A stretch of 64,000 nt of DNA. It comes from Chitinophaga agri (lineage in GTDB: Bacteria > Bacteroidota > Bacteroidia > Chitinophagales > Chitinophagaceae). A model generated the notes under the pieces. That model made no database searches and was not told the DNA's origin. It saw only the letters and a program-made list of their open reading frames with translations. A program made the translations under genes and the position numbers. This document shows, piece by piece, positions 18,241 to 28,700 of this stretch (positions are counted from its first letter, which is position 1; each line of letters begins with the position of its first letter). The DNA lies in assembly GCF_010093065.1 (NCBI RefSeq), contig NZ_CP048113.1, positions 7,582,001 to 7,646,000 on the forward strand, written 5' to 3'.

Positions 18241-19446
18241 CTAAGCTGTCTGCAAAGTATGACTGATCAGTCGTTTCTTACCGAAGGCTATCAGCAGCAA
18301 TAAAGTGAGTGTTGTACATCCGAACATGACACCTGCCATTACAACAGCCGTACCATTGAATAAAAAGCTGACCAGCCAGGAGGCCACAACGCCTGCGATC
18401 ATCTGTATAGCGCCTAATACAGCGGATGCTCTCCCTGCTGCTGCTGTGAAAGGCTGTAGTGCCAGGGCAGTCGCATTCGGATTGATGAAACCAAGGCAGA
18501 AAAGGAAACTGAACGTCAGGCACAGGGTGAGTGGCGCACCGGCTATGTTCAGCGTGGTGGTGACCAGCAGTAGTAGACCTGTTATAAACAGGGCAATACC
18601 AGCGTAATAGGTAATTATCAGACTCTCATATTTCTTCAGCAGCACCCGGTTGATCTGGCTACCGGATATGAGTCCACAGGCATTTAATGCGAAGGCCCAG
18701 CTGTAAGCCGTGTCACTGAAGCCAAATTTATGCATGAATACAAAGGGAGAACCGGCTATATACGCATACAGCCCCGCGTAGCTGATACCACCTGCGAAGG
18801 TGTATACCAGGAAGGTTTTATTTTTCAGTACAGCATTGTACTCGGGCAAGATGTCTTTCAGGCGCATAGAGACCCCGGGATCGGCTTTTTGGGTCTCCGG
18901 CAATAATGTATAGGCGGCCAGGATCAATCCCAGTGAAATAAGCCCCATAATGCCAAATACCCATCTCCAGCCGGCCAGTGTATTCACCATACTGCCAAGG
19001 GTGGGTGCGATGATAGGGGCTACGCCCATGACGAGTACCAGTGTTGACAGGACCTTCGCGGTATCTTTTGCGGGGAACAGGTCCCGTACCATAGCCCTGC
19101 TGGCCACCATGCCTGCACAACCGCCCAGTGCCATGAACAGGCGTACGGTTATCAGCATATTGATATGAACCGAAAAAGCACAGGCCAGTGCCGCCAGCAG
19201 GTAGATCAGTAAACCGGCATACAGCGGTTTTTTACGCCCGAAACGATCGATCAGGATGCCATATATCAGTTGACCGGTACAAAGGCCCGCATAATAGCTC
19301 GTAAGCGAATATCCGACATGTGCCATATCCGTATGCAGGGAGGCGGCGATACCGGGGAAGGCAGGCAGGTACATGTCGATCGAGAACGGACTGAGCGCAA
19401 TGAGCAGTCCCAGGATGATGATAATAGTGTTACGGTTGTTTTGCAT
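18241..19446 (-). CDS. Bcr/CflA-family MFS drug exporter
   Basis: 401 residues with 12 predicted membrane segments. The family is identified by LSPFSIDMYLPAFPGIA at residues 18-34 (the D-x-Y-L-P-A-F-P motif of Bcr/CflA proteins), GILIDRFGRKKPL in loop 2-3 (MFS motif A), and RAMVRDLFPAKDTAKVLS after helix 4. Members extrude bicyclomycin, chloramphenicol, sulfonamides or dipeptides by proton antiport in the inner membrane. It is transcribed divergently from an AraC-type regulator gene 161 bases away, the usual arrangement for a regulator that controls its neighbour. Confidence 0.9.
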   Translation of the reverse strand: MQNNRNTIIIILGLLIALSPFSIDMYLPAFPGIAASLHTDMAHVGYSLTSYYAGLCTGQLIYGILIDRFGRKKPLYAGLLIYLLAALACAFSVHINMLITVRLFMALGGCAGMVASRAMVRDLFPAKDTAKVLSTLVLVMGVAPIIAPTLGSMVNTLAGWRWVFGIMGLISLGLILAAYTLLPETQKADPGVSMRLKDILPEYNAVLKNKTFLVYTFAGGISYAGLYAYIAGSPFVFMHKFGFSDTAYSWAFALNACGLISGSQINRVLLKKYESLIITYYAGIALFITGLLLLVTTTLNIAGAPLTLCLTFSFLFCLGFINPNATALALQPFTAAAGRASAVLGAIQMIAGVVASWLVSFLFNGTAVVMAGVMFGCTTLTLLLLIAFGKKRLISHTLQTA

Positions 19447-19607
19447 ATTGTCAGCTTAATTCGATACAAAGTTCGTCAGCCGGCGGTCCGGTAAAGGATA
19501 CTTTTGCGTATATTCCGGATACAAATAGAACATGGCAATCCTGCTTTGTCCCGGTTGTAAGCTGAAATCCTGTTTCCGCAGGATATTTTTTGAACATTGT
19601 CAGTATC
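19447..19607. promoter_or_regulatory. Divergent promoter region of the MFS and AraC genes
   Basis: 161-base intergenic region between divergent starts. On the + strand TACTTTTG at 19499-19506 matches the -7 consensus TAnnTTTG and would serve the AraC gene; I see no good -33 TTTG at the right distance and no clear - strand promoter. Likely site of AraC-type control, by position only. Confidence 0.35.
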
Positions 19608-20477
19608 ATGAAGCGTATCGATAAATATGAAGGATTGTATGGGGAACGTGCACCGAAACCTGAGACAGGTTACCTGTATTCAGAACTGCTGTGTACCCGT
19701 AGCCGGGAATACGACTGGTATATTGAGCCGCATGTTCATCCTGCGTTATACCAGCTGTTTTTTGTGGAAATTGGTCATTTTACCTTCTTCGAGGCGGACC
19801 GGCAGCGACGGCTGGCAGCCCCCTGTCTGATACTGATCCCGCCCATGGCCCTGCATGGATTTGACTATGAGTCGAAGGCCGACGGGCATATTCTGACATT
19901 GTCGGACGTGATGGTCGATACCCTGTTTCCCGGAGAGACGTTAACGCCGATGCTCACCGGTATACGTTGTTTCAATGATTTCAGTGGTCCCTATACGGCT
20001 ACAGCTATACAGGCACTGATGCAGGCGGTAGGCATTGAATTGTTCAATGATCAGCCGGAAAAGCAGCTGATGTTACGTGCCTGTCTGCAGCAGCTTTTTC
20101 TGGCAGTTTACCGGATGTGGCAATATTCACAGCAAACCGCGACACAGTCAGATAATCATTCGCTGGGATACTTCCGTAAATTCCAGCAACGCATCAGGGA
20201 AGCGGGTACAACGCAAAGTATTGCGGCGTTGGCAAAAGAACTGGGCATTACACCTGTACATCTGAACCGCATTTGTAAAGAGGTAGCCGGAAGATCAGCA
20301 GGACAACTGGTGCAGGACCATCTGCTTGAAGAGGCGAAAAAATACCTTCGCTATACTTCTTATTCAATATCAGAAATCGCTTATCTGTTGAATTTTGAAT
20401 ATCCCAATTACTTTGCACGTTTCTTCAGAAAACATACTGGTATGACGCCGGGTGCATTCAGGGAGCATCAGGCATAG
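19608..20477 (+). CDS. AraC-family transcriptional regulator with cupin-type sensor domain
   Basis: 289 residues from the ATG at 19608; a TTG 18 bases upstream is in frame but less likely. The N-terminal part (about 20-110) has the AraC_binding cupin pattern YDWYIEPHVHPALYQLFFVE, with His residues that may bind a ligand or metal. The C-terminal ~100 residues form two helix-turn-helix units: SIAALAKELGITPVHLNRIC and SISEIAYLLNFEYPNYFARF, ending with the family tail FFRKHTGMTPGAFR. It probably regulates the divergent Bcr/CflA exporter; the inducer is unknown. Confidence 0.9.
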   Translation: MKRIDKYEGLYGERAPKPETGYLYSELLCTRSREYDWYIEPHVHPALYQLFFVEIGHFTFFEADRQRRLAAPCLILIPPMALHGFDYESKADGHILTLSDVMVDTLFPGETLTPMLTGIRCFNDFSGPYTATAIQALMQAVGIELFNDQPEKQLMLRACLQQLFLAVYRMWQYSQQTATQSDNHSLGYFRKFQQRIREAGTTQSIAALAKELGITPVHLNRICKEVAGRSAGQLVQDHLLEEAKKYLRYTSYSISEIAYLLNFEYPNYFARFFRKHTGMTPGAFREHQA

Positions 20478-20520
20478 GTAGTTGCTTTTTATAATGGACA
20501 AATACCGCGTGTCTGCCAGA

Positions 20521-20540
20521 CAGAACCTTTAAAGGTTCTG
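20521..20540. repeat. Perfect 20-base palindrome downstream of the AraC gene
   Basis: Bases 20521-20540 form an exact two-fold palindrome, directly preceded by a second small dyad (GTCTGCCAGAC, 20510-20520) and followed by eight A. Because A, not T, follows on the + strand, it is not a standard terminator for the AraC gene. It could be an operator for the cluster that starts at 20750. The remainder of 20478-20749 shows no gene; GATTTTTG near 20572 is a weak -7 candidate. Confidence 0.4.
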
Positions 20541-20749
20541 AAAAAAAATAATTTATAATTTCGAACCAAATGATTTTTGCTGCGTTTTATACATACGTCA
20601 GTTAGAAAAGATCGAATGTTATCCTCTTGAAAAAGCACAACAGCGGAAGTGATAGTGTTTCCCTTTATCGCTCCAGAGACTGGTTACAATGTTAAAGACG
20701 ACAGTACCGTGCGCGTACTGTAAGCGATTATCTATTCCCGGATTTAAAA

Positions 20750-21436
20750 ATGTCTGCTTCCATCGGTAGTACAATCGAGCAGGATACCTGTTCCATCCAG
20801 GTAGTGAATGTTGGTACGAATACGATTACGGTAAGGTATGAAGGCCTGCCTGGTAATCAACCCAAAGATTATGGGAATTTTGTGGCGGTATGGGAATCTA
20901 CAACGATCCCCTGGAATGTTGTGCCTGTAAGGATTGCGCCGGTACCACAGAACTCAGAGTCGGGTGACTTTGTGATCGGTGGACTGACCATCACTGCTAA
21001 TGCCTACATTGTTGGCTACGGCGTAGGACCGGCTATTACTGATATCTGTACCTGCGCTTTTATTTCGCCTATTGTGTCATTGGCCGCAACAAAGCCTGTT
21101 ACAGTTTCGATGACGTTGCTGCACGTAGACATCAACTCATTATCTGTTCAGTATTTTACCCTACCCGGATACCTGCCGGGGTACTACAGGAACTGGATCG
21201 GCATATGGGAAGGATACGCTTCTCCATACAATGCCGTGCAGCCGATAGGTTTTACAAACATCACCAGTAATGCCAATCAAGGCGCTGTAGGTATTGATCA
21301 TCTCACTTTGTATCCAGGTACTGTGTATACGCTTGTTTATTTTATGGGGGCAATGGATCAAAATTGCCAATACCCCAAGATATTAAAGAACGCCGCCGCC
21401 ATACTCTACTTTGAGACACCGCCGGCCACTATCTGA
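20750..21436 (+). CDS. Two-repeat beta-rich protein of unknown function (first of a paralogous pair)
   Basis: 228 residues, no signal peptide. Two homologous ~100-residue units: the first has TITVRYEGLPGNQP, then GNFVAVWESTTIPWN and ITANAYIVGYGVGP; the second has SLSVQYFTLPGYLPGYY, then RNWIGIWEGYASPYN and LYPGTVYTLVYFMG. The common pattern is x-L/I-x-V-x-Y-x-x-L-P-G, about ten residues, N-[FYW]-x-[AG]-[VI]-W-[EQ], then P-[WY]-N, suggesting a small beta-sandwich. The next gene has the same two units. I do not recognise the family. It begins a run of four co-directional genes that ends with a 4075-residue protein and probably forms an operon with them. Confidence 0.7.
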   Translation: MSASIGSTIEQDTCSIQVVNVGTNTITVRYEGLPGNQPKDYGNFVAVWESTTIPWNVVPVRIAPVPQNSESGDFVIGGLTITANAYIVGYGVGPAITDICTCAFISPIVSLAATKPVTVSMTLLHVDINSLSVQYFTLPGYLPGYYRNWIGIWEGYASPYNAVQPIGFTNITSNANQGAVGIDHLTLYPGTVYTLVYFMGAMDQNCQYPKILKNAAAILYFETPPATI

Positions 21437-21470
21437 AACCGTATTTTCTCACATTCAAACTCCAATACTC

Positions 21471-22214
21471 ATGAGTACCAAACATGATTCTTTTGCCCCT
21501 GAAGTAGCCCCTGACACGCTTATTGCAGTGAATACGCGACTGCTGACCACCTCCATCAACATTACCCAGGCAGGACAGAACTTTGTAAGTGTATCCTACA
21601 ATACGCTGCCTGGTAACAATCCAAGTGCAAACGGAAATTATCTTGCCGTATGGCAGACAAACGACAACAGTATTCCCTGGAATACACCTGCAATAAAGAT
21701 AAAGAAACTCACAGGTGTCAACTCAGCAGGTGATACCATTATCGATGGTATTAACCTGACTGCCAACAGCTACCTGGTGGCTTATGGCGTAGGACCCGAA
21801 TTAAGCGGCTCCGGTCAGCAGAAATATGGCAACGCCTGCGCGACTGCATTTATCTCCGCACTGGGACAGCCACCAAGAGATCCGTTCAGCCCAACCATCA
21901 AGCTGAATAACTTAGGTACCAATTCACTCATTGTGGATTTTCGCCTGCCTGTAAATATTACCCCTCAGTCTAATGGTGCATGGATAGGTTTGTGGGAAGC
22001 CGATTCTATCTCCTATAACACACAACCTGATTACGCAAACAGCATCACCATTGATAAGGGTACTGGCCAGGCATTCATGACCGATATCGTTATCGGACGT
22101 GATACGACCTACACACTCGGTTTATTCCTGAGCGGATGGCAGGGTAGTGGAAAGATTAATGGCCTTGGCGCTGCCGCAGCTGAGCTGACATTCCAGTCTC
22201 CGTCAGATCTTTAG
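21471..22214 (+). CDS. Two-repeat beta-rich protein of unknown function (second of a paralogous pair)
   Basis: 247 residues from the ATG at 21471; a longer in-frame start at 21411 would overlap the preceding gene and has no support. Two units again: VSVSYNTLPGNNPSANGNYL with AVWQTNDNSIPWN and LTANSYLVAYGVGP, then SLIVDFRLPVNITPQ with GAWIGLWEADSISYN and DTTYTLGLFLSGW. Its first unit is closest to the first unit of the upstream gene (shared GNxxAVW, IPWN, ANxYxVxYGVGP), so the whole gene was duplicated after the internal duplication. It has ~25 extra N-terminal residues and no signal peptide. Function unknown. Gap of 34 bases to the upstream gene. Confidence 0.7.
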   Translation: MSTKHDSFAPEVAPDTLIAVNTRLLTTSINITQAGQNFVSVSYNTLPGNNPSANGNYLAVWQTNDNSIPWNTPAIKIKKLTGVNSAGDTIIDGINLTANSYLVAYGVGPELSGSGQQKYGNACATAFISALGQPPRDPFSPTIKLNNLGTNSLIVDFRLPVNITPQSNGAWIGLWEADSISYNTQPDYANSITIDKGTGQAFMTDIVIGRDTTYTLGLFLSGWQGSGKINGLGAAAAELTFQSPSDL

Positions 22215-22246
22215 TCAACAGATAATGCCATTGCTCCTTTGAACTT

Positions 22247-22278
22247 GTCATGGGCCATAAGCGATTATGGCTCATGAC
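22247..22278 (+). promoter_or_regulatory. 14-bp stem-loop between the repeat-protein gene and the 1151-residue gene
   Basis: Arms 22247-22260 and 22265-22278 pair over 14 bp (one G-U) around the loop GCGA, followed shortly by CCCTTTTT at 22284-22290. It resembles an intergenic attenuator or partial terminator, or an mRNA-stabilising hairpin. The longest reading of the next gene would place its ATG (22250) inside the stem, an argument for the later start at 22295. Confidence 0.55.
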
Positions 22279-22294
22279 TATAACCCTTTTTACT

Positions 22295-25200
22295 ATGTAC
22301 TTCACCAGATCATTTACAGATAAGCTATATATCGCACAGAACACCTCCGGCGACAGCGGTTTTATGGCTTTGGTTACGCCGGTTAACGCGCCCGATAAAA
22401 CACAGATCAGCCTTACCGAAGCACTGACCAATAATACCTGGGGCGGTAGTTTTACGATATCTGCAAAGACGCCTCAGATAACCAATAAAGCGCAGGCGGA
22501 TGCTTTTGTAAATGCTATCAGTAATGTGGTGGGAATTACCAGGCAATTTATCTGGTTACGTGATGTCAATAACCTGACATCAGGTAATATGTTCAATGCC
22601 CAGTTCGGCGTCAGTGGTAATGCCGCTTCGCTGAATACGGGCCTGACTTTCGTACTTACGCCAACGCTAAACTTCCTTATCAGGAACGGTGCCAGCATTA
22701 CGCCCGATGCCAATGACAACGCCCTGTTGTTCTCTGGCACCGTGATTGGTTTCGACGGCGCCAGTGCCCCGAAAATGTCTCAGGCAACTGAGGCGGCACT
22801 TCCCTGTACCGGTGGCACAAAAGGATGTATAGTATTTCCCGGTTTCATTGAACGCACTTCTTTGCTGAATAATATGCAATGGGGTTTCCAGTTGCTCATA
22901 CCCGATGGGAATGGCGGCACACAATCCTCCTGGCAGCCTTTTGTGAATCCTAACGTTGGTCCTACACAATACATAGGGTTCAATATCTCTATTGATCCTA
23001 CGGATGTATTTAATGAAGTATTTGATCCCTGTGACGGTAATGAATGTGCGATCCCGGCGGCATATGCGTCCCGCAGGACCTTCTTCGATTTTACCGGCAA
23101 AGACCTGAAAGAAAATGATGTCAGACTTGTTAGCTACTATACGACCGTATTTGGTTATAACGTGACCCTGGTGCCTGGTACCACCGGTAACGTTACCTAC
23201 AATGCCCGCCTGGTATTTTCACTGAGTGATAAGGGTGGTACCGCATTTGTCGGTTTCCACCTGTCGCCGGAAGGAGACTATATTATAGCGTTACCGGATA
23301 CTGCCGGGCAGGATAATTATTACTTACTCTGTGGCATGTCGGGTACTGAGTTCTTTAAAGTAACACCACAGATCAGCAGCGCTAAAGGTGACATCCTACG
23401 CTTCCTGTCGCGCAGACCCGCCTATGTGCCTATATTCCCTTTACCTGTGGCGTCACCCGTGGGCGTGCCTATTGACCTGAACCAGTCACCGTTGAATACG
23501 CAATATCGTACTTCCTGGGCTACAATAGTAAATAACTCCGGTAATCCGGTGTTTTATGTATCTCAGCCAGCTGGCGCGTCACTATATGGTACCGACAAAC
23601 TGATAGAACCTAAGTTCAATGATCTGCTGGGACATACCACACCTGGTTTCCAGTTCTCCGCAACGGATAGTAGTTTCTTTCCGATGTTTCCTTATACGGG
23701 TATGAAGTCAGATTATAGTGTCATTCCTTCATCAGGTGTGGCAGATCTGGAGAGTACAGTGGTCAGCCCTGAACGCAGGCGTATCATTGCCGGCTTCACC
23801 GGCAATACCGGAGGGAATGGTAATCAGAAGAATGAAACGACACCGGCAGGGATTATCTCAGATATCACACAGGACGATCAGGGGGCTATCATTAAGTGGA
23901 ATGATTTCACGCTGGGCTGGAATATTGATAACGGCGTGAAGTATACACTGGCTTTCCAGGACCCGCCTGTACCCCTGGTCAATGCACTGCAGTCCAGTGA
24001 TGTTATGCTGGTGGTAGCAAATAATAAGCACCTGGGTACCTTCCTCAATGAGATGAGTATCGGCAGCTGGCTGATGAAGATCGATACAGGCGTCGATCAG
24101 GCTTATAATGACTATAGAAATGTAATCATCATCAAAGGACGGAAGGGCAAACTGTATGATGCGGGTGCTGAGGCAAACAGTCTGGTGGCGAATCCGCTGA
24201 ACTGGACACAGCGCCGTGATTTTGCTATTCCTAATGATGATGAGACACAGCTCGTCATTCTTTCACAGTGGATCCAGAATTACTTCTCTGAAGCGGCCGG
24301 GCAAAGTGGTAATCCTTATTTTGATAAGTTCAATGCGATAGCCGCAGATGAAAACTGGACGGGTATTTTATTCCTGCGCATCAATGTCGAAGATGTACCT
24401 GTGAACCTCAAAGGTATTATGGCTGGCATCACTGATCCGGATGCTTTTAATGCGCATCACCTGGGAATAGAGATCAGTCCTGTGAAGAAAGGTGACAACG
24501 GGCCCATAGCTGATCATCCGGCGGCTATCTTTGGACTGATATACTACCTGGACCCTGATTTCACTGACCAGAAAGATCCTGAGACCATTGCGCCGGCTAC
24601 CAATGGCGACTATGATTACAGACTGCTTTCCCTCAAAGTACTGTTTGAGAATACGGCTGTCAGGAGCTTTGAAAGCTATGCACAGCTAACCCTGAACAAG
24701 GTATTGGGTTCGGCGGTGACACGGATGCTCACGCCGGAAAGTATATATCACAATATACTGTTGACAGGTACTTTGCAGATCAATAATGGTAACCCGTTAT
24801 ATACATTGAGCAGCCAGAAGGATGACGCCTTTTATCTCAACAGCAATATCATCCGGAGAGTAGAGATCAATCATGTCATGCTTTCTACCCGGTCAGCCGC
24901 AGGCGCACCAGAGACGCAATGTTGGTTTGCCATGTCTGGCTTTATAGATTACTTCGCGCTCCGGGATGATACAACCGGTGTGTTTGATGTATTCTCTTTT
25001 GGTAATACTGATGGACAGGATATACCTGGACAGGGACTTGCGTTCTCTAATATGGGTATCAGTATGACCTTCCCGGCTGTTGAACCGGCTGACAGCACAC
25101 TTACCTTCTCGACGGCGGAAATTACATTTGATCTGTCTCATAGTACACCAAGAACGAATTCACTTTATACCAATATGCTGCTGGATATGGAGTCGCTGCA

Positions 25201-25750
25201 AACTGGTACTGCTACCAGCACGCCTAAAGATAATGGCTACCTGGATGTATTGCCTGACCTGCGGATGAGTGGCGTGAGCGGGCAGGAATGGCTGGGACTG
25301 CGTATGAAACTGAATATGGGTACGCCCGGAGAACTGGCAGGTAAGATAGGGCTGAACGCCTGGCTGTTGTTGTACTGGTCGCCGGATAGTACGGATGACA
25401 CGGGCTACCAGGCAGGGATCAGTATATCGCTGCCAGGCACGGAGAGCGGCGCAAAGCTCATCAGCCTGCAGAATGTAATGAAGCTGTCCATTGGTCAGAT
25501 AAGACTGTTATATATCAAAGACAAGCAATCCTTCCTATTGTTATTTACAGACATCGCACTGAAGTTCATCGGTCTGCTGAAAATACCATCTGGCGGTAAT
25601 ACACTCTTCTATCTCTTTGGAAATCCCGGTGCAGGTGGCAAGACTTCCGGCCTTGGCTGGTATGCTATGTATGCAAAGGATGCAGTAAAACTGAATACAC
25701 AAACCACCACTAAAGTTAAAGTTCATGAGCCACAACTTCTCGAGCAGTAA
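22295..25750 (+). CDS. Large beta-rich protein of unknown function (1151 aa)
   Basis: 1151 residues from the ATG at 22295 (MYFTRSFTDKLYIAQ). Starts at 22250 or 22274 would add a stretch encoded by the hairpin and look spurious. There is no signal peptide, lipobox or transmembrane segment. The sequence is dominated by short alternating hydrophobic strands and by Gly, Asn, Thr and Ser, pointing to an all-beta structure. A segment with DPCDGNECAIPAAYA near residue 253 carries clustered Cys. The C-terminal part (GLNAWLLLYWSPDS, LFTDIALKFIGLLKIPSGG, LGWYAMYAKD) resembles parts of the giant protein that follows, so they may share a domain. I do not recognise a family. It overlaps the next gene by 26 bases if that gene starts at 25725, so the pair is translationally coupled. 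Confidence 0.7.
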   Translation: MYFTRSFTDKLYIAQNTSGDSGFMALVTPVNAPDKTQISLTEALTNNTWGGSFTISAKTPQITNKAQADAFVNAISNVVGITRQFIWLRDVNNLTSGNMFNAQFGVSGNAASLNTGLTFVLTPTLNFLIRNGASITPDANDNALLFSGTVIGFDGASAPKMSQATEAALPCTGGTKGCIVFPGFIERTSLLNNMQWGFQLLIPDGNGGTQSSWQPFVNPNVGPTQYIGFNISIDPTDVFNEVFDPCDGNECAIPAAYASRRTFFDFTGKDLKENDVRLVSYYTTVFGYNVTLVPGTTGNVTYNARLVFSLSDKGGTAFVGFHLSPEGDYIIALPDTAGQDNYYLLCGMSGTEFFKVTPQISSAKGDILRFLSRRPAYVPIFPLPVASPVGVPIDLNQSPLNTQYRTSWATIVNNSGNPVFYVSQPAGASLYGTDKLIEPKFNDLLGHTTPGFQFSATDSSFFPMFPYTGMKSDYSVIPSSGVADLESTVVSPERRRIIAGFTGNTGGNGNQKNETTPAGIISDITQDDQGAIIKWNDFTLGWNIDNGVKYTLAFQDPPVPLVNALQSSDVMLVVANNKHLGTFLNEMSIGSWLMKIDTGVDQAYNDYRNVIIIKGRKGKLYDAGAEANSLVANPLNWTQRRDFAIPNDDETQLVILSQWIQNYFSEAAGQSGNPYFDKFNAIAADENWTGILFLRINVEDVPVNLKGIMAGITDPDAFNAHHLGIEISPVKKGDNGPIADHPAAIFGLIYYLDPDFTDQKDPETIAPATNGDYDYRLLSLKVLFENTAVRSFESYAQLTLNKVLGSAVTRMLTPESIYHNILLTGTLQINNGNPLYTLSSQKDDAFYLNSNIIRRVEINHVMLSTRSAAGAPETQCWFAMSGFIDYFALRDDTTGVFDVFSFGNTDGQDIPGQGLAFSNMGISMTFPAVEPADSTLTFSTAEITFDLSHSTPRTNSLYTNMLLDMESLQTGTATSTPKDNGYLDVLPDLRMSGVSGQEWLGLRMKLNMGTPGELAGKIGLNAWLLLYWSPDSTDDTGYQAGISISLPGTESGAKLISLQNVMKLSIGQIRLLYIKDKQSFLLLFTDIALKFIGLLKIPSGGNTLFYLFGNPGAGGKTSGLGWYAMYAKDAVKLNTQTTTKVKVHEPQLLEQ

Positions 25751-28700
25751 TCCCATGGATATTGCTGCACAGTTAAATAGGATTTCAATGGTGTCAGATG
25801 GTGCAAATGAGGATAGCTTTCAGGCCGAGAAAACTGATACGATCAATTATCTGAATAAACAACAGGAGATAAGGGCATTGGTAGTAGGTAGCCAGAATTT
25901 TGGCCACCTGGCGGCCACCGTTGGTCTTATCAACAGGATGGCTTCTCTCTCGGACGATGTGTTGTATTCAATCTGTTTATATTATGCAGACAACTGGCAG
26001 GGGGAAACCGAAATAAAGATAGTGATAGATGCACTGCAGGTGCTATTGCCACAATTCAAGGAACTGAATACTGAGTTCAAAGTGATTTCAGCGCAGAACA
26101 CGAACCGTGTCAGGGTGATAGATATTGTCAGGGATATTCCTTCTGCTATAGAGCTGGGTTTTACCGGTGGTTGTGATGATGGTGAGCGCTCCGATCTTAA
26201 TGACGGTATCAAGGCGATGCAGGTAGATTATTTTCTGAAATTACAACCCTATTACTGGCATCTTGGGGCAGATGAGTGTATGCGACTTATCACCAATAAA
26301 GAGAAAACGGTGAGTCTGGATGATTATTACGAAGACGAGGGGATCAATTTTCACCGGTTAGCGTATTATAAGGCATCCGCTGTGCTCACTGATTTCGACA
26401 GACAGGTGATAGCCGATTCGAAATATGCATCTAAACTGGAGGTAGCGCTTTACCTTACACAACGTACACAGGCAGCCCAGCTGAATTTGTGTGCTGTATA
26501 TGGAATAGAAACCTATACTGCACCGGAGGTCGCATTATATAATATCAGTGCCGGCATTCTTGAGACACAGTCTGAAGGAGCAGGAGGTGCTAAACAGTCA
26601 CTACCATGTGTGGTGCTGCTGTTTCAGGAAATAACGGCAGCTGGCTGGAATATATTTACAACACTGGTGAGTGATCCATCTTCGCCTGCACTGGCGGACG
26701 AAGATAGGGCTTCTGCTACTTTTCTCAGTTGGCATAAGAAGAGAAATGTCTCAGCTAATGTGAGTGTCCTCGGTGGCCCGGACAATTATCCGGACCTGGG
26801 AACAGTGACTGCTGCGGTGAATCAACTCCATGCAGGGCAGGTGCTGGTTATTTACTTTGGGAATGTTCCCCAGACACTGTATGACTATCTGTATTCCTCG
26901 TCAACATATCCTACGGTGTTTGAAGGACAGGCAACTGCTTCCACGGTTTTCAATTTTGGGAAGCCGTTCTTTAAATACAGTAAGGGACAAGAGGACGTCA
27001 CCACGGACTATCCCACCGTGGATAATATAGACAATGATGGGGAAGCGGGTGCTGACGCACAGAATAGCCGCAGGATAGCATCAGGTCTGTTCACCGCATC
27101 GCCGGCTACCTGGATTAGCAGGAAAGTTAAAAAGAAGCAACAGCATGAAATATTTCCTGTGTCAGGTATCAGCAGCATTAACAGACAGGCTTTCGATGAT
27201 GAGGATGATGGATATTTTGATGAGATCGGAGATTATTTTCATGACGAAGAGAACGATAAGTTCCTATATGGAATGTCTGCATTGCTGACATTGAAAGAGA
27301 ATGATTTTGTTTTCACTACTGACGAGGCCCTGAAGCTGCAGGCAGCCGCAGGCAATGAAAAGCTGCTGGAGTTCTATAAGAAAATAGAGGGTCAGTCTAC
27401 AGTAGACCTGACTGCGGCGTTGGGCAGCGGTTTCTGTTATGACTGGTTTAGTAAGGTCTCCCTGAAGGGGACACTGACCGTGAACGATGCTGTTGCTGCT
27501 ATTAATGGCGATAATACTTTGGTTACACTTAGCGGTAAGACGTCTTCTTTCCTGATACCAGGGTTAGGCGTTGCGTTTAAGTTCACGGAAAGCAAGGAAC
27601 AGCTCCTTGCTGTTATGACGATGACTTTTGATGCAGGCAGTTTTAGTCTGCCTAAGGTTCCCTGGTTGCAATTTCCAGGTACCACTACCTGTGAAATGAA
27701 CCTGGATCCGACAGCGACAGTGCCGGCCAAAGGTACATTCACTGTGACTGTCACAGCAGGCGTGACCACCACAATGCAACTGAAGATTCCTTCAGATCCC
27801 AATACCTGGTCATTACAGGCGCAGTTTGGCGATAACTTCCCTAATCTCAATGATATCTTTCAGTTTGTTGGTGGTATCAACCTGCGCGAGATCCTGCCGC
27901 AACAGCTGGGCATCGTGACAGATATCAGGGTGTCCAGCCTGGGGTTTGCCTATAATTATAGTACCGCTGCTATCCGTTATATTTCTTTCCGGGCCAGGAC
28001 ATCAGACGGAACTTCATGGAAACTTGTGCCTGGTGTGGAAATCAGCCAGCTATCTTTTGGGATGTCTGTGGATCGTCCCATAGATATGAACAACCGTGTT
28101 ACCATTGGTAACATTGGAGGTGTGTTTGGTATCGGTGATGGCAAGCTGAGTATCAATGCAGGTATGCCAGACATCATCATAGATGGCGGCCTGTTGCCGG
28201 ATAGTCCGCCTGTTTCTGTGCAGTCCATACTGTCCGCGTATCTGGGGGATCAATATGCGGCTGCGTTGCCCACCGCTATCAAGGATACGGCAATCGCACT
28301 ACTGACATTTAAATTAAACAGTATTGCCGGTGTATACAGCTTCGCGATGAAGGTAACTGCTGACTGGCAGATCCCATTGGCGGGTGTCAACATATTTACG
28401 ATCACGGAACTGGGATGTGACATATCGGCTATTGTCGCACAGGCAGATAATTCCGGAAATGCCGTGACAGCAAAGGATACCAGTGTGACGGGCAGCTTCT
28501 CCGGTTCAATTGTGATCCTGCCAGACTCAGATAAGATCACACTTGTTGCTTCTGCTGCGTATAAAGGCAGCGACAAGGGCTGGACATTCACCGCTAAACA
28601 GACGACTGGTGAGGTAAGCCTGATCAGACTGTTTACCGCTTATCTTCCAGCTGACTGGAAGCCAGACCCCTCCCAGTTTGACATTACCATTAATGGTTTA

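Noticed and set aside
20521..20548. Terminator of the AraC gene
   Set aside because: The palindrome is followed by A, not T, on the + strand; kept only as a palindrome or operator candidate.
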